Positions 32,474-43,874 are shown, numbered from the stretch's first letter. The stretch: DNA of 64,000 nt from Argyresthia goedartella (GCA_949825045.1 OX463806.1:43858208-43922207); one strand, 5' to 3'. Notes: generated from the sequence alone by a model not told the origin. Numbers and translations are program-made.

Positions 32474-32513
32474 TACAAATATTTCATAGATCTAGATCTA
32501 TGAAATATTTGTA
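32474..32513. repeat. Perfect 40-bp palindrome at a LINE 5' junction
   Basis: Twenty-base arms meet at 32493/32494 with no loop. The right half is the first 20 bp of the LINE fragment that follows. Confidence 0.95.
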
Positions 32514-33060
32514 TGCCCTATGGCGAAACATAGAGATCCCATCACTTTACAATAATAACTTATTATACATATGTTTGACTCACATGGCTACTATGCTTAA
32601 AGCCCCACAACGCTCCACTGCAACCTACGAGCACGGGTTTAGAATCCGCGCTATACGGCTGTGGAATGAACTTCCCTGCACCATCAGGGACAGTCCATCA
32701 CTGAATATCTTTAAGAACCGACTAAAGAAGCACTATCTTTCACTTTCTATTTAGCTATATAATGTATTATATTTGTAAGATATTTATTGATATGCTGTAT
32801 TTATGAAACTGTGTATGTAGTCTATATTTCTTATCAATAGGGTTTTATGTATGTGTAATATGTATTATATTAGAATATAGTCTTAATTGTACGCGCAATT
32901 CTTTCCCTTACCTATCATCTCCGTCTCCTATCCAACATGGTTTGCTGGAAGAAATCTCTTTTTAGAGATAAGCTCGCCTTTGTACATGTTTTTTCTATCA
33001 TAAGTTATCTGTATGTCTGTTTTGTTTAGTACAATAAAGAAATTACGAATTACGAAATAA
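32494..33060 (+). mobile_element. 5'-truncated LINE 3' end
   Basis: Contains an 84-codon frame (32500-32754) ending in the LINE ORF2 C-terminal pattern FRIRAIRLWNELPCTIRDSP, then FKNRLKKHYLSL. A 3' UTR follows with 'tttgctggaagaaatctctt' and AATAAA at 33033-33038. A minus-strand copy of the same 3' end lies at 38300-38425. Confidence 0.75.
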
Positions 33061-33890
33061 AATGTTTGATTTGATTTGATTGGATCCAAGCTTTAACGTG
33101 AGCGAGATCGAAATCGATAAACTGGATCGACAGGGCCTTTGCGGGTATGCGGTGCGCGGGGCGTCACTCCCTCCGCGATTTCCTTTCTCCCCTCTGGCCA
33201 TCAATCCTGACATGGACTATAAGTAAATTCACGTATGACGTCACTTCCGGCTCATCCGTTATCTGCACATCTACAACTTGATTCAGCCGTGCGACCACCG
33301 ACGTCGGGAGCCAACTTAAATATCTAAGCTTCATATTGGTAGGTTATTAGGAATATGTTTATTTTTTCTCATCCAAGAAGATGAGGTCCAAGTTCGGGTT
33401 CAAAATTTATTTATTTTCTGGAAATATTAATACATCACAAGACAATTCACATCAAATTTTCTCTCCATCAACAACCAATCCCGCTCATATATTTCAGAGT
33501 GACATTATACTATTTCCTTGCCATAGATCTTTCTTTGGTTCACCGGTGAAATTATTTTTTATGTTGAACCCATCTCTGTTTCTATGAACTTGTTCTGTAA
33601 CACTCGCAACATCTAAAACTTCCTATTTTTCGCTTCTGGTTATCTCTACAGTGACTCTATGGCCAATGTTGTTATGTATCTTGGATCTTTAGGACTGTTG
33701 ACTACTGTCCTCCGTGACTACGCTTTTCGAGCAAGACATTCACATGACGTATTATATATAGAGAATATGTTAAAAATACAAACACAGCCACAGCCATTCC
33801 CTTACTGGGTGATAATGGTACAGTTTCGCTCACGATGCTAAGCCTACTAAGCTAAGATACTCGATACTGACTAGAGGAAAGTTGGGTAGG
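33061..33890. other. No gene recognised
   Basis: A GC-richer patch at 33085-33205 is unassigned. Short open frames at 33381-33587 and 33659-33841 show no family pattern. Confidence 0.4.
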
Positions 33891-33892
33891 TA

Positions 33893-33973
33893 CAGTCAAG
33901 CAAATTAATTCCGTACCCGTTTCATTTGACGATATTCAACCTTAGGTGGGTCCGAAATAGATTTCCTTGGCTG
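33893..33973. mobile_element. Tiny Tc1/mariner-type MITE
   Basis: TA-flanked ends CAGTCAAG and CTTGGCTG are near-exact inverted repeats, extended by GTAGG/CCTAC outside. It is 81 bp and has no coding capacity. Confidence 0.6.
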
Positions 33974-33975
33974 TA

Positions 33976-34725
33976 CCTACTTAATTCCGTGCCAAGGGGC
34001 TACTACTACCTTTGCCCCAGATGTGCGGAATATCTAAGTTTGCTGCAATCCAAGGTTTAATATTAACAGCTAAGTGCGGTGCTCGATACAAAATCTTATT
34101 TATGTCAGTTTTCAACAATCGCATTGTTATCGAGAATTACTGCTATCGTGTGCCGGCTGCCCACTGACAGCAGAATCGTTGCCGATTCTATTTCTACTGT
34201 CTTATACATTGATCCGACCAGCTGATTAAAAGTACTAAAGATGACCTAAAAAAAAGTTTGAGACCATAGTTTTCAAGAAGAAAGTTGTCTATTAGCGTCA
34301 CGCCTTTTTCCAAACGAGGACTGCCATTTCCCAAAAATTTATCAGATCCACTGGAAGCCGCTTTATACTTACGTATGTGTAACAACCACATTCATTAGTA
34401 TTTATGGTCTGTTTCTATAGCTTCATTTATTACCATTGTAGCCATTGGCTATTCGACTTTACGCGCGAGGTCACGCAAGTGGCCATTGAGCTGGTATTCT
34501 AATATATTTCGCCCAGTATCGGGGCCAGAGCTGATCGGATCAGAGAAAAACAATAGGCTTCAAGTACATAACAAGACAATTATTGGGTATAAACAATTAC
34601 TGCGGCACACGAGCCGTTCTCGGTTAGCTTGTGGCCCCACGAACTCAACTAAACTCTGTGTATAACGTTAGGCGAATGTGTACATTCAATGGCTTCTGAG
34701 CAAGTTATTGCGACGAAACTAATAT
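33976..34725. other. No gene recognised
   Basis: AT-rich. 34290-34330 holds a weak 'cgtcacgcctttttcc', as at family D ends. Confidence 0.4.
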
Positions 34726-34820
34726 CCATAGCTGCGGCGATGGGCTTACCTCTGCAAAGCAAAATGGAGTATTGAATACCTGGCTTGGGCGAAACTGTAT
34801 GAGTTGAAGGCGTGAAGCAG
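34726..34820 (+). repeat. SINE family D, body fragment
   Basis: Carries 'ccatagctgcggcgatgggc' and 'aaaatggagtattgaatacc'. Confidence 0.65.
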
Positions 34821-35455
34821 TCTTTTAAGTCACCTCAAAATTATACAGAAAATGATCAAAATTTCACGTATTTGAGGATATACTTAACAGTAGATAGCAA
34901 GGTAGCGGATGCGGACGACTAATAACCGTAGTTATAATACAACTTGTGAATGTAGTCCGGTTTAGCCAGACAACCTTACGAAGGACAGTAAGATATACCC
35001 ACCGCACTGTGTAGGTACACATTTGGTATAATGCCAGTGTGACGCGGTGACATTTAGATACATACAACTGCTAATAAAAATTATAATTTAATAAGTATAC
35101 GGAATTCGAAACGAGATCAATAAAATAACCATAGCAGGAAAACTAAGTCTCATTTCTAATGCTAATGGCGTATGTCGTAAAATTACAATTAAAATTTATG
35201 TGAACTCGTTATTTTTATTTTATATGATTACAGAGGAGGCTTCACGGGTATTAATCAGTAGGTCCACATGCACTTAGTCCAATCTACAGTAAAGTTATTG
35301 CAATTTATGACAAATATTCACCACTATTTTCTGGTTGGGACCTAGTTATAGATAGTTTACCTTACTTCACGCATTTCACAAAACGCTGACAAAAGATAAC
35401 TGAAAAGATGACCCGAAATAAATTGAAAAGAAACGCTAAGCACATACTTGTAACT
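34821..35455. other. No gene recognised
   Basis: The minus-strand frame at 34864-35067 has no family pattern. Confidence 0.45.
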
Positions 35456-35459
35456 AAGC

Positions 35460-35834
35460 TTTTATATGTGTCGTAGCTTTATCGTAGGAATTAATTATTT
35501 CATGAAATAGCCAAACATGGATTGGCCATATCATGAAATAGCCAACCATTGCATGGTATAATCAATTATTTCATGAAATGATCAGAAAGGGTGGAATTTC
35601 ACGAAAACATGTCTTTTTAAATTCAGTACTACGTGTTGTTTTTTTGTGTTATACATGGCGACCTAACACGAAGACTATTCGAGGGCTTCACTGCGCTCGC
35701 CACCTTTAGTTTTCACGAAAGCTACCACAGTGTTTTTCCCTAAAATATTTCTTCATTCAATGAAGTTCTAAGTCCACCACGGTCGGCTATTTCGTGATAT
35801 AGACCACTTTAAGATATGGTTACGACATATACAC
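35460..35834. mobile_element. MITE family E, second copy
   Basis: The ends 'tatatgtgtcgtagct' and 'ggttacgacatatacac' are imperfect inverted repeats. Inside are several 'atttcatgaaat' palindromes (35500-35580) and the family E block 'cgacctaacacgaagac' near 35650. Confidence 0.6.
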
Positions 35835-36795
35835 AACTACGTATACAAACAGTCGTCACAAAATATAAGGCCCGGTGACTGCGTCCGTGTCACTGACGTT
35901 ATAAGTTTGAATTTAGTTTGGGCCACAGGGCCTTTTATTTTGTGACGACTGTAGCTTGGCCCCACACGGGGTTATCCTGTGTCATAGGAACTAACATTGA
36001 AGTTACAAGCGTTTGAAGATCCAATAGAGGACATTCACTAAGGCATGTGTCGCAACTTGCCTTTGCATGTTATCCCTCGTTAGGTAAAGAGCGGCATCTA
36101 AGTCGTACTTTGCACTAAAGCAGCATATTAAGTTAAGGCCCAGTTCCAGCTGTTGGGGTGAGGGGCGCCGCATTCGCCCCCGTCTTCTGACGGGGTAGCG
36201 GAACTGGCGGGGTAGTGGGCGGCGCGGACGTTAAAAATTAGTTATTTGTTAGAATTTACTGAAAAACGGAAATGTACTCATTGATAACATTTAATGATTG
36301 ATAAGGAGCTCTAAAAGAGTAAAATTATTTCCTTTTTAATATAGACTATGTTTGGGATTTTTTACGATCAAGACAAAATAATCCAATCGTGTAACGACAC
36401 TGTATTTAAAATAGTATATATTTTATATACTCATTGTAAATAATATATATTTTTTGAGACCGCAGAATTTAGTGAAAATATTTTTATATTTTTGTTTGCC
36501 AAAGCACTCTTCAGTGGTTTTGTGTTATCTTGGGCCTTAGCATTAGTTAGCCTACAAATTTTGGAAGGTTATGCCAAGAACACACTGAGTGTTTTTTCTT
36601 CATGAAGCAGAGGACACCAGAATACGGGAAGCATTTTTGTGAAACCTCGACATTTGGGAAACCAATTCAATAAAGCATTTCTTCACTTTTGAATCTAAAT
36701 TTCAAATTGAAGTAGCAAGTCTAGACTAAAGATTAATTAGTTTTTTAATCTAATCAACCCGCCCTCACGTGTTTGTGAAATAATATCCTGATTAA
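35835..36795. other. No gene recognised
   Basis: Includes a GC-rich patch at 36145-36230 ('gaggggcgccgcattcgccc') without coding pattern, and AT-rich DNA. Confidence 0.4.
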
Positions 36796-36797
36796 GA

Positions 36798-37062
36798 GGT
36801 GTTCCGTGGTCTAGTGGTACACGCTCGCTTCTCACGCACGAGGGGCCGGTCCGAATCAGGGGCTGACCGCCAATGAGATAAGTAATATATCATAAGTACA
36901 TTAAATATGAATATGGACGTTCTAAAGGTGATAGAAAATATTGTGAGGAACCTTCAATGGAGATGGGCTAGCCCCCTGGTACGCAAAATGGAGAATTGAA
37001 TAACTAGCTAAATACAATTGTGCCTCTGCCACTCCAAATGTATGGGACATGACGTGATGATA
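36798..37062 (+). repeat. SINE family D, nearly full length
   Basis: The tRNA-like head is 'ttccgtggtctagtggtaca' with a damaged B box 'ccggtccgaatcagg'. The body has 'gatgggctagccccctgg'. Confidence 0.8.
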
Positions 37063-37425
37063 TGTTTTGTAATTTCCCGACTTCGCGTCAGATTGTGATG
37101 GGAACAGGGGAACGAGGAATTCGCGGAGGGGTCACCTTTTCCATAGTGCTGGCGAGTCCGCATCAACCCCGTTTATCGATTTCGACATTGGTCAGGTTGG
37201 TACTTGTGCTGGAGCTGGTGCATTAAAAAGGCATCAGATGCCTCGTCATCATGTGTGAAAAAAAAAAGGACCTTCGCTCAAGCACGAGAACTCGCCAGAA
37301 AAGTACTGAAAAATGGTGACATTGAAAAGATTCGAAACACTTGTTTCGAATATAGACAATGAAATTTGTGGGTGAAGGATGTAAGATTAGAATTTTAAAA
37401 ACTAAGAACCCGCCCGCGGTAGACT
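37063..37425. other. No gene recognised
   Basis: 37240-37400 has a poly(A) run and A-rich sequence. No conserved frame. Confidence 0.4.
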
Positions 37426-37427
37426 AA

Positions 37428-37838
37428 AAAAAACGGTCAAGTGCGAGTCTAACTCGCGCACGAAGGGTTCCGTACCACCATACAATTGTAGGGATGGTGT
37501 GGAGTGAATAGTTTGGATTTTACATAGTAAAATGTTGTTTACAAAGTTATTGGTGCGGCTACCTTCTCACTTCATGTACGTAACCAGGTGAATTCATAAG
37601 TTTGTATGTGGTTTTTAAATAATTGTTGTATGGGAGCCCCCTTAAATATTTATTTTATTCGGTTTTTTAGTATTTGTTGTTGTAGCGGCAACAGAAATAC
37701 ATCATCTGTGAAAATTTTATCTGTCTAACTATCACGGTCCATGAGATACAGCCTGGTGACAGACGGACGCACGGACGGACAGCGGAGGCTTAGTAATAGG
37801 GTCCCGTTTGGCACCCTACGGTTGGTAGGACCCTAAAG
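37428..37838 (-). repeat. Family C, core type II
   Basis: Both ends are present: 'ggtcaagtgcgagtctaact' at the start and 'taggaccctaaa' at the end. It has 'ggacagcggaggcttagta' and the core 'aacaattatttaaaaaccac'/'cgtaaccaggtgaattcata'. Confidence 0.8.
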
Positions 37839-38149
37839 CACACAACAAGCAGATAAGACATTATAATTATTTTGATTCGATGTAGTACACTTTTGATCGC
37901 CACACAGATAGCTCTGCCATTGGCGCCTCGCCCCGGCGATTAAAATAAACTTTATCTCGTCTGAGTAAAGTTGTATTTTGCACAGCATATCAAACATGTT
38001 TGGCGTGTGAGTAACAAATTTTACATTTGATGTATGGCGGTCAAAAGGGTGTATCGATTCTCAATAATCGAGGCGGGAATGTTCGGCGGTAAGAGAGCCG
38101 AGTGGCTATGACCAATGCGCACGAGTTTCATACGAAGCTTTTTAATAAT

Positions 38150-38280
38150 ATATAATAGTATAATATTTATCTATATAAGTATGTGTATCGTTGTCTAGTA
38201 CCCAAGATACGGGGAATCCTAGTTTGGGGCTAGATAAATGTGTGTAAATAGTGTCCAAGGTATTATTTATTTATTTATTT
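38150..38280 (+). repeat. SINE family B, 3' half
   Basis: Reads 'gtatgtgtatcgttgtctag' to 'gtccaaggtattatttattt'. The head is missing. Confidence 0.8.
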
Positions 38281-38299
38281 TTTAATACATTTCTTCATC

Positions 38300-38430
38300 T
38301 TCATAATTCATAATTTCATAATTCTTTATTGAACAAAGATAAATAAAAAGTTACATTTGTTGAAAACATATGTACAAAGGCGAGCTTATCTCTAAAAAGA
38401 GATTTCTTCCAGCAAACCAAGGCATGATGG
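38300..38430 (-). mobile_element. LINE 3' UTR fragment
   Basis: The minus strand matches the 3' end at 32935-33055 ('tttgctggaagaaatctctt', 'agataagctcgcctttgtac', AATAAA). Confidence 0.75.
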
Positions 38431-38550
38431 GAAAAATTACCAAGAAAGGCTACGCAGTACACAATATCAAATAACTTATCTGTAATAAATAATAAATAAA
38501 TAAATTCTTCTTTCTAAGCCTCTTCCCCATTATTTGGGGTTGGCTCTCCT

Positions 38551-39210
38551 CGTCCTCATGCGTCAGCTCGGTCGATCTTGGGTTGTCTCTTCGCGGCTTG
38601 TTCCTATCCTCGTCCTCATGCGTCAGCTCGGTCGATCTTGGGTTGTCTCTTCGCGGCTTGTTCCTATCCTCGTCCTCATGCGTCAGCTCGGTCGATCTTG
38701 TGTTGTCTCTTCGCGGCTTGTTCCTATCCTCGTCCTCATGCGTCAGCTCGGTCGATCTTGGGTTGTCTCTTCGCGGCTTGTTCCTATCCTCGTCTTCATG
38801 CGTCAGCTCGGTCGATCTTGGGTTGTCTCTTCGCGGCTTGTTCCTATCCTCGTCCTCATGCGTCAGCTCGGTCGATCTTGTGTTGTCTCTTCGCGGCTTG
38901 TTCCTATCCTCGTCCTCATGCGTCAGCTCGGTCGATCTTGGGTTGTCTCTTCGCGGCTTGTTCCTATCCTCGTCCTCATGCGTCAGCTCGGTCGATCTTG
39001 GGTTGTCTCTTCGCGGCTTGTTCCTATCCTCGTCCTCATGCGTCAGCTCGGTCGATCTTGGGTTGTCTCTTCGCGGCTTGTTCCTATCCTCGTCCTCATG
39101 CGTCAGCTCGGTCGATCTTGTGTTGTCTCTTCGCGGCTTGTTCCTATCCTCGTCCTCATGCGTCAGCTCGGTCGATCTTGGGTTGTCTCTTCGCGGCTTG
39201 TTCCTATCCT
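38551..39210. repeat. Eleven exact 60-bp tandem repeats
   Basis: Eleven head-to-tail 60-bp units, nearly identical. One column (38581, 38641 and so on) is G or T in the order G G T G G T G G G T G, and a single C-to-T lies at 38795. Because 60 is divisible by 3, three + frames and one - frame stay open throughout. The longest is a minus-strand frame of 278 codons (38450-39286) with a 20-residue repeat DRNKPRRDNPRSTELTHEDE. There is no start context, domain or neighbour that supports a gene. Confidence 0.97.
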
Positions 39211-39287
39211 TTGATATGGTGGACCACAAGTAGCAAGCGGGACCTCTATCTCTCTTGTTAACAGGTAATGCGAGAGCTTCCTTCATT

Positions 39288-39740
39288 TTTTAGGGTTCCG
39301 TACCCGAAGGGTGCCAAACGGGAATCTATTACTAAGCCTCCGCTGTCCGTCTGTCTGCCCGTCCATCCTTCCGTCACCGGGCTCTATTGGATCAACCGAA
39401 ATTTTCACAGAATGTGCATTTCTGTTGCCGCTACAGCAACAAATAATGAACTACACGCAATTTTGATAATTAAAGGTGAACCCCATACAAGCGACTGTTT
39501 TTTTTTAATCCTGAAAAATAGCTTATAGCATCATTATTCAATATCACCATACATTTCGCTGCTTTTAATAACTTGGAGATGGCTTAGTCGGTTTCGTATC
39601 GGTTTCGCAATCTTGAAGTTCTGGATTCGTATAATCCTAGCGGACGCATTATAATTTTTTCTTTTTGTTTTGGTTTTATTATTTAGGATTTAGTGTTTTT
39701 TTTTCTTGTACGATGGTACGGAACCCTTCGTGACCGATTT
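39288..39740 (+). repeat. Family C, core type I with tRNA-like module
   Basis: Left end 'tagggttccgtacccgaagg' and right end 'ggtacggaacccttcgtg'. The core at 39575-39655 has 'gatggcttagtcggtttcg' and 'gttctggattcgtata', resembling pol III A and B boxes. Confidence 0.75.
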
Positions 39741-40270
39741 AATTTAATACACTTGTAAGGATTAAACAGACTTGAATTGACAAATATTTATGGAAATTGG
39801 CGCTCTGTTTTTGTTTTTTCCTTTTCCAAATTACTGTTAATATGTAGTGAATAAAATTAAAATTATTGAAATAATGTAAAAAATTATGATTTATTTATCA
39901 ATATGTACTTAACCTAAAACGTTTATTTATTCACAAAAATATTCAGGGTCTGTAGGCATAAAACGTTAAAGCGGAGATTAAAAAAAATGTAACCTCATTG
40001 AGCCATTCGTAAAATTGTTGTCATCATATCACCACCTATATGTGAGTTCTCTTGTTTGTCACGAATGTATGATTCCACAAATAAATCATGAATCAAAACA
40101 TATAGGAGGTAAGTAATTAAACTTTAATTTGAGCACTAACATTTCTTATGCCATTAAAATGACTTATACCATTAATCATGCTGCACAAAAACCTAACACA
40201 CTTTGGTATTTCTGAAATAACAACTAAACGTATTTTGATGAGATCTCGCTTCTTCGCGATATTGCGATTC
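39741..40270. other. AT-rich, nothing recognised
   Basis: No coding or repeat pattern seen. Confidence 0.5.
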
Positions 40271-40271
40271 G

Positions 40272-40745
40272 CCTTATATGTACTTTTTTATATATAAATA
40301 TACCTCGTGTATACTGCAGTACCCTATCATTTACAGATATTCAAACAATTTTTTGATATGTACCTTTGTATGTACAAGTATCCTCGTGTATACTGTAGTA
40401 CCCTATCATTTACAGATATTTAAACAATGTTTTATATGTACCTTTGAATGTACACGTATACCTCGTGTATGTTGTAGTACCCTATCATTTACAGATATTT
40501 AAACACTGTTTTTATATGTACCATTGTATGCACACGTATACCTCGTGTACCCTAGTACCCTATCATTTACAGATATTTAAACATTGTTTTTATATGTACC
40601 TTTGTTTGTACAAGTATACCTCGTGTATACTGTAGTACCCTATCATTTACAGATATTCAAACAATTTTTTTATATGTACCTTTGTATGTACACGTATACC
40701 TCGTCTATATTGTAGTACCCCATCATATACAGATATTTAAACTAT
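40272..40745. repeat. Minisatellite, about six units of 78-80 bp
   Basis: The motif 'accctatcatttacagatat' recurs at 40321, 40400, 40479, 40557, 40637 and 40717 (last one altered). The remainder of each unit is 'tatatgtacctttgtatgta' and 'gtatacctcgtgtat'. Units differ by scattered substitutions. Confidence 0.93.
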
Positions 40746-41150
40746 TTTTTGGTGTCGTTATTGTTCCACTGCTGGAAAAAGGCCTCCCCAAGTGAAGCCA
40801 CGATTCCCTACCCCGGGCTGCAGGCACCTCCCATGTTATTTCTAGAAATACCATTTCCCGTTATACGTTTTGAATTTTATTACCATTGCATAAGGTTCGA
40901 AATCGCAATGCTTCGCGCATAGGCGCGGGAGGTGAGTGTTTAAACCTGTACACATACTGTCACTGTATCTGGCTCCATACTGGGATACTCTTTGTGGTGC
41001 GAACCAATTACAAACTTACAAATGGCCGAAAGTATGTAATGTTTTTTTTAAATTTATAAGCTGAGAGATTGCCGTTATTTATTTAATTAGCAATAGATCC
41101 GGTCCAGATAAAAAATCTCTCAAACTTATGTATGCAGAAAACTTGCATAC
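40746..41150. other. Repeat fragment and AT-rich DNA
   Basis: 40755-40835 ('ttccactgctggaaaaaggc', 'ctccccaagtgaagcca') is a motif common in lepidopteran interspersed repeats. No gene. Confidence 0.4.
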
Positions 41151-41154
41151 ACAT

Positions 41155-41332
41155 AAAATAAACATTTGTACACAGGCACATTCATTGCTTCTGGCCCCAC
41201 ACTCACACAGCGACGTCACTCACATAAACATCCAATACCTGGGGTTCAATTTTGTTGCTGCAGCCGGGATTCGAAACCGGAACCTCTCGCTTGAGAAGCG
41301 GGGCCTTGACCGCGTCACCACAAACATCGTCG
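41155..41332 (-). repeat. SINE family A, nearly full length
   Basis: The body is 'attgcttctggccccacact'. The tRNA-like head on the minus strand has B box 'ggtttcgaatcc' and ends at 'gacgatgtttg'. Confidence 0.8.
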
Positions 41333-42010
41333 CTTACGTTAAACATAGTTAACTTCAAGTATATGTGTTATAGGTACATATGTGTATAGGCCTAACAGAA
41401 AGATTTCATTGAAAAATCATCGAGTAAGATCAGTTCAATTCAATTCAAAACATTTATTCCAGAGCACAAGGCTAAATATAAACTCTAAATATAAACTCTA
41501 AAAATAAACTCTCAACAAAATAAATAAACACCAGCCATATAGGTTGCCAAGACTATCCAACCTACATGCACCGGCACCAAACATTCTAAAAAAAAAACAA
41601 TGACAATTCACCTGAGTTTTCCCCTAAAATATTCGCAGTGTTCTTCTGGCTGAAAATGGATACAAATGCACCAAATGAAAAGGCATGACGCCATGTTTTC
41701 TTCGCGTTATCTTTTCTAAAAATGCGCGAACACTTTGACTTGACTCTCGTAATAGTCATGCAACATCGACCTTGAGTGGAGATTAAGTGTGATAGGAGCG
41801 GTTGTCGAATCCAATACAGATAAACTGGTACCCATTAAGCTTGGTGCGAGACTTTAACCGGCAATCGGTGCCTTTGATTACGCCTTTTATCAACAAATCC
41901 TGCTTGGTAGCACACGAATGTGAATGGAGGCGCCTGTTTAACTCTTTTGTATTCGTAGTCACAATACAACGTAATTCAGCAAGTTAAAAACTTTAATTCG
42001 AATTAAACAT
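41333..42010. other. No gene recognised
   Basis: 41440-41590 looks like the tail of an element ('caattcaaaacatttattcc'). The rest is unassigned. Confidence 0.4.
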
Positions 42011-42012
42011 TC

Positions 42013-42273
42013 GACGACCCGAATGGCCGAGTCGGCAGTGACCCTGCCTTCGAAGCCAAGGGTCCCGGGTTCGAGTCCCGGTGGGGGCAAATATTTGTTT
42101 GATGACAACGGATGTTTTTACCCTAGTCATGGTTGTTTATCTATCTAAGTATAGTATATATCTATATAAGTATGTGTATCGTTGTCTAGTACCCAAGATA
42201 TAGGGAATCCTAGTTTGGGGCTAGATCAATGTGTGTAAATGGTGTCCAAGGTATTATTATTATTATTATTATT
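42013..42273 (+). repeat. SINE family B, full length
   Basis: Head at 42013-42086 with A box TGGCCGAGTCGG and B box GGTTCGAGTCC. Body, then (TTA)n tail at 42252-42273. Confidence 0.92.
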
Positions 42274-42296
42274 GTATATTTTTTTGGATTTGTTGA

Positions 42297-42681
42297 TTTT
42301 CAGGCTGCCGTACCCAAAGGGTAAAACGGGACCCTATTACTAAGACTCCGCTGTCCGCCCGTCCGTCCGTCCGTCTGTCACCAGGCATCTCATGAACCGT
42401 GATAGTTAGACAGATTATTTTCACAGATGATGTATTTCGGTTGCCGATACAAAACAAATACTAAAAAACAGCAAAATATTTTATTTATCTGTAAACTACA
42501 TACAAACTTATGAATACACCTGGTTACGTACATGGAGTGTGAAAGTAGCCGCATTAATAACTTTGTAAATAACATTTTGCTATGTAAAATCCAAACTATT
42601 CACTCCACACCATAACTACCATTGTACGGTGGTACGGAACCCTTCGTGCGCGATTTCGACTCGCACTTGACCTTTTTTTTC
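42297..42681 (+). repeat. Family C, core type II
   Basis: Left end 'ctgccgtacccaaagggtaa' and right end 'gactcgcacttgacc'. The core has 'catacaaacttatgaatac' and 'ctggttacgtacatggagtg'. Confidence 0.85.
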
Positions 42682-42725
42682 TCCTTCAAAAAGCGCTATA
42701 TCTATTTTGTTGAATCAGGATTCAT

Positions 42726-42866
42726 GAAACAGTGACATCACAGACATATAAACATCCAAGATCTGGGCCTTTTTTTCCTCCCCGCCGGGGGAGCCCCCAT
42801 TCGAACCCCGAGCCCATCTCTTGGGAAGCAGAGCCTCTAGCCACAGAGCCACAGAAGTCGCAAAAA
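42726..42866 (-). repeat. SINE family A, head and part of body
   Basis: Has 'gtgacatcacagacatataa' and a degenerate tRNA-like head ending 'gccacagaagtcgc'. Confidence 0.65.
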
Positions 42867-43021
42867 ACCCAAATATTCAATCGTAAAGAATCACGATTCA
42901 AACGGAATCAGATCACAATTGGATCACTTAATTCAGAGTCTGTCGAAATCCCAACTCAGTCTTGACTATTGTGTAATGCGTATCTAAGATTGTCGCTTGG
43001 TAATCGATCATAGAAGTTAAT

Positions 43022-43095
43022 TGCGGCGATGGGCTAGCCCCTAGTCACGCAAAACAGAATTTTAAATAACTGGCTACTCGTGGGCTGATCAATCT
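43022..43095 (+). repeat. SINE family D, body fragment
   Basis: Carries 'gcggcgatgggctagcccct' and 'ttaaataactggctac'. Confidence 0.65.
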
Positions 43096-43304
43096 ATTTG
43101 TAAAGTGTGTGGGTGTAATGTTAATAATAAAACGGTTATTAAAATAAGTAACATGTAATGGTTAATCTAACATAAAACTAAACCACTTCTAGGTATTCTA
43201 GGTATATGTATATAGCCGATCTCTCTCTATTAATACTGTCAATAAAACATTTAGTTTCTTACATATAAATCGTCAAATCAATCTGTTGTATTAATGTTCA
43301 TCCA

Positions 43305-43405
43305 TCAACCCGCACCGAGCCAGCGTGGTCGGGCATGGCTTTATCTTACTCATATTCGGGTAAAGGCCCGTGCCCCCAGGTGGGCATATTAATGGGCTAT
43401 ATTTA
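43305..43405 (+). repeat. Common lepidopteran repeat fragment
   Basis: Reads 'cgcaccgagccagcgtggtc' and 'ggcccgtgcccccaggtggg' then 'attaatgggct', a tail seen widely in moth and butterfly DNA. A weaker copy lies at 60605-60655. Confidence 0.5.
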
Positions 43406-43870
43406 TTTGAAGACCTTGACCTACGTGAAGGTTCTGCATCACGAGTAGGAGGCTCCGCGTTCAGATCGATGTCGACGAGGCAGGTCCCTATCCCTAGGTT
43501 TTGGATGGCGGTCCTTATAACTTCAGTCTACAGGTTAGCCAGTGTGAAGCCACAGGCAATGTGTGGGGAAAAGTCAACATAATAACGCCTGAGAGAGTGA
43601 ATCCGACAGATCAAATGGCCAACTTATAGAAAGGGCTACACAAGCCCAACGAGTACAATTACGTAACTCGACTAAATACACAGAATACCTGCGCGTGGGC
43701 TGGCGACAAATCAATCGCGGCGGATTACTGCGCGCGCGCATCGAAGTGCCCCGGCCTGGGGGATTCGCGGCAACGGCTGTTTTTCCATCCATTGACGAAA
43801 GACGCAAGACGCAAGAGGAAAAACGAGATCATGAGTTCTCGTGAAAACATCTCCTGTCCTGAACGTCACC
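43406..43870. other. GC-richer stretch, unassigned
   Basis: Short open frames on both strands (43370-43582 +, 43574-43807 -) show no known pattern. It may be an old element. Confidence 0.35.
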
Positions 43871-43874
43871 CCCA

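Noticed and set aside
38551..39210. CRISPR-like array
   Set aside because: The units abut without variable spacers, and the DNA is plainly eukaryotic.
38534..39286. Four long overlapping open frames on both strands (up to 278 codons)
   Set aside because: All come from a 60-bp tandem unit without stops in those frames. No start context, domain or splice signal supports a gene.
40278..40635. ORFs rich in YTSC and YHLQIF repeats
   Set aside because: They are read through the 79-bp minisatellite; the repeats do not keep one frame.
42013..42086. Genuine tRNA gene
   Set aside because: A and B boxes are present, but the sequence continues into a SINE body with a (TTA)n tail and recurs seven times in the window. 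It is a SINE head. The same applies to the heads of families A and D.
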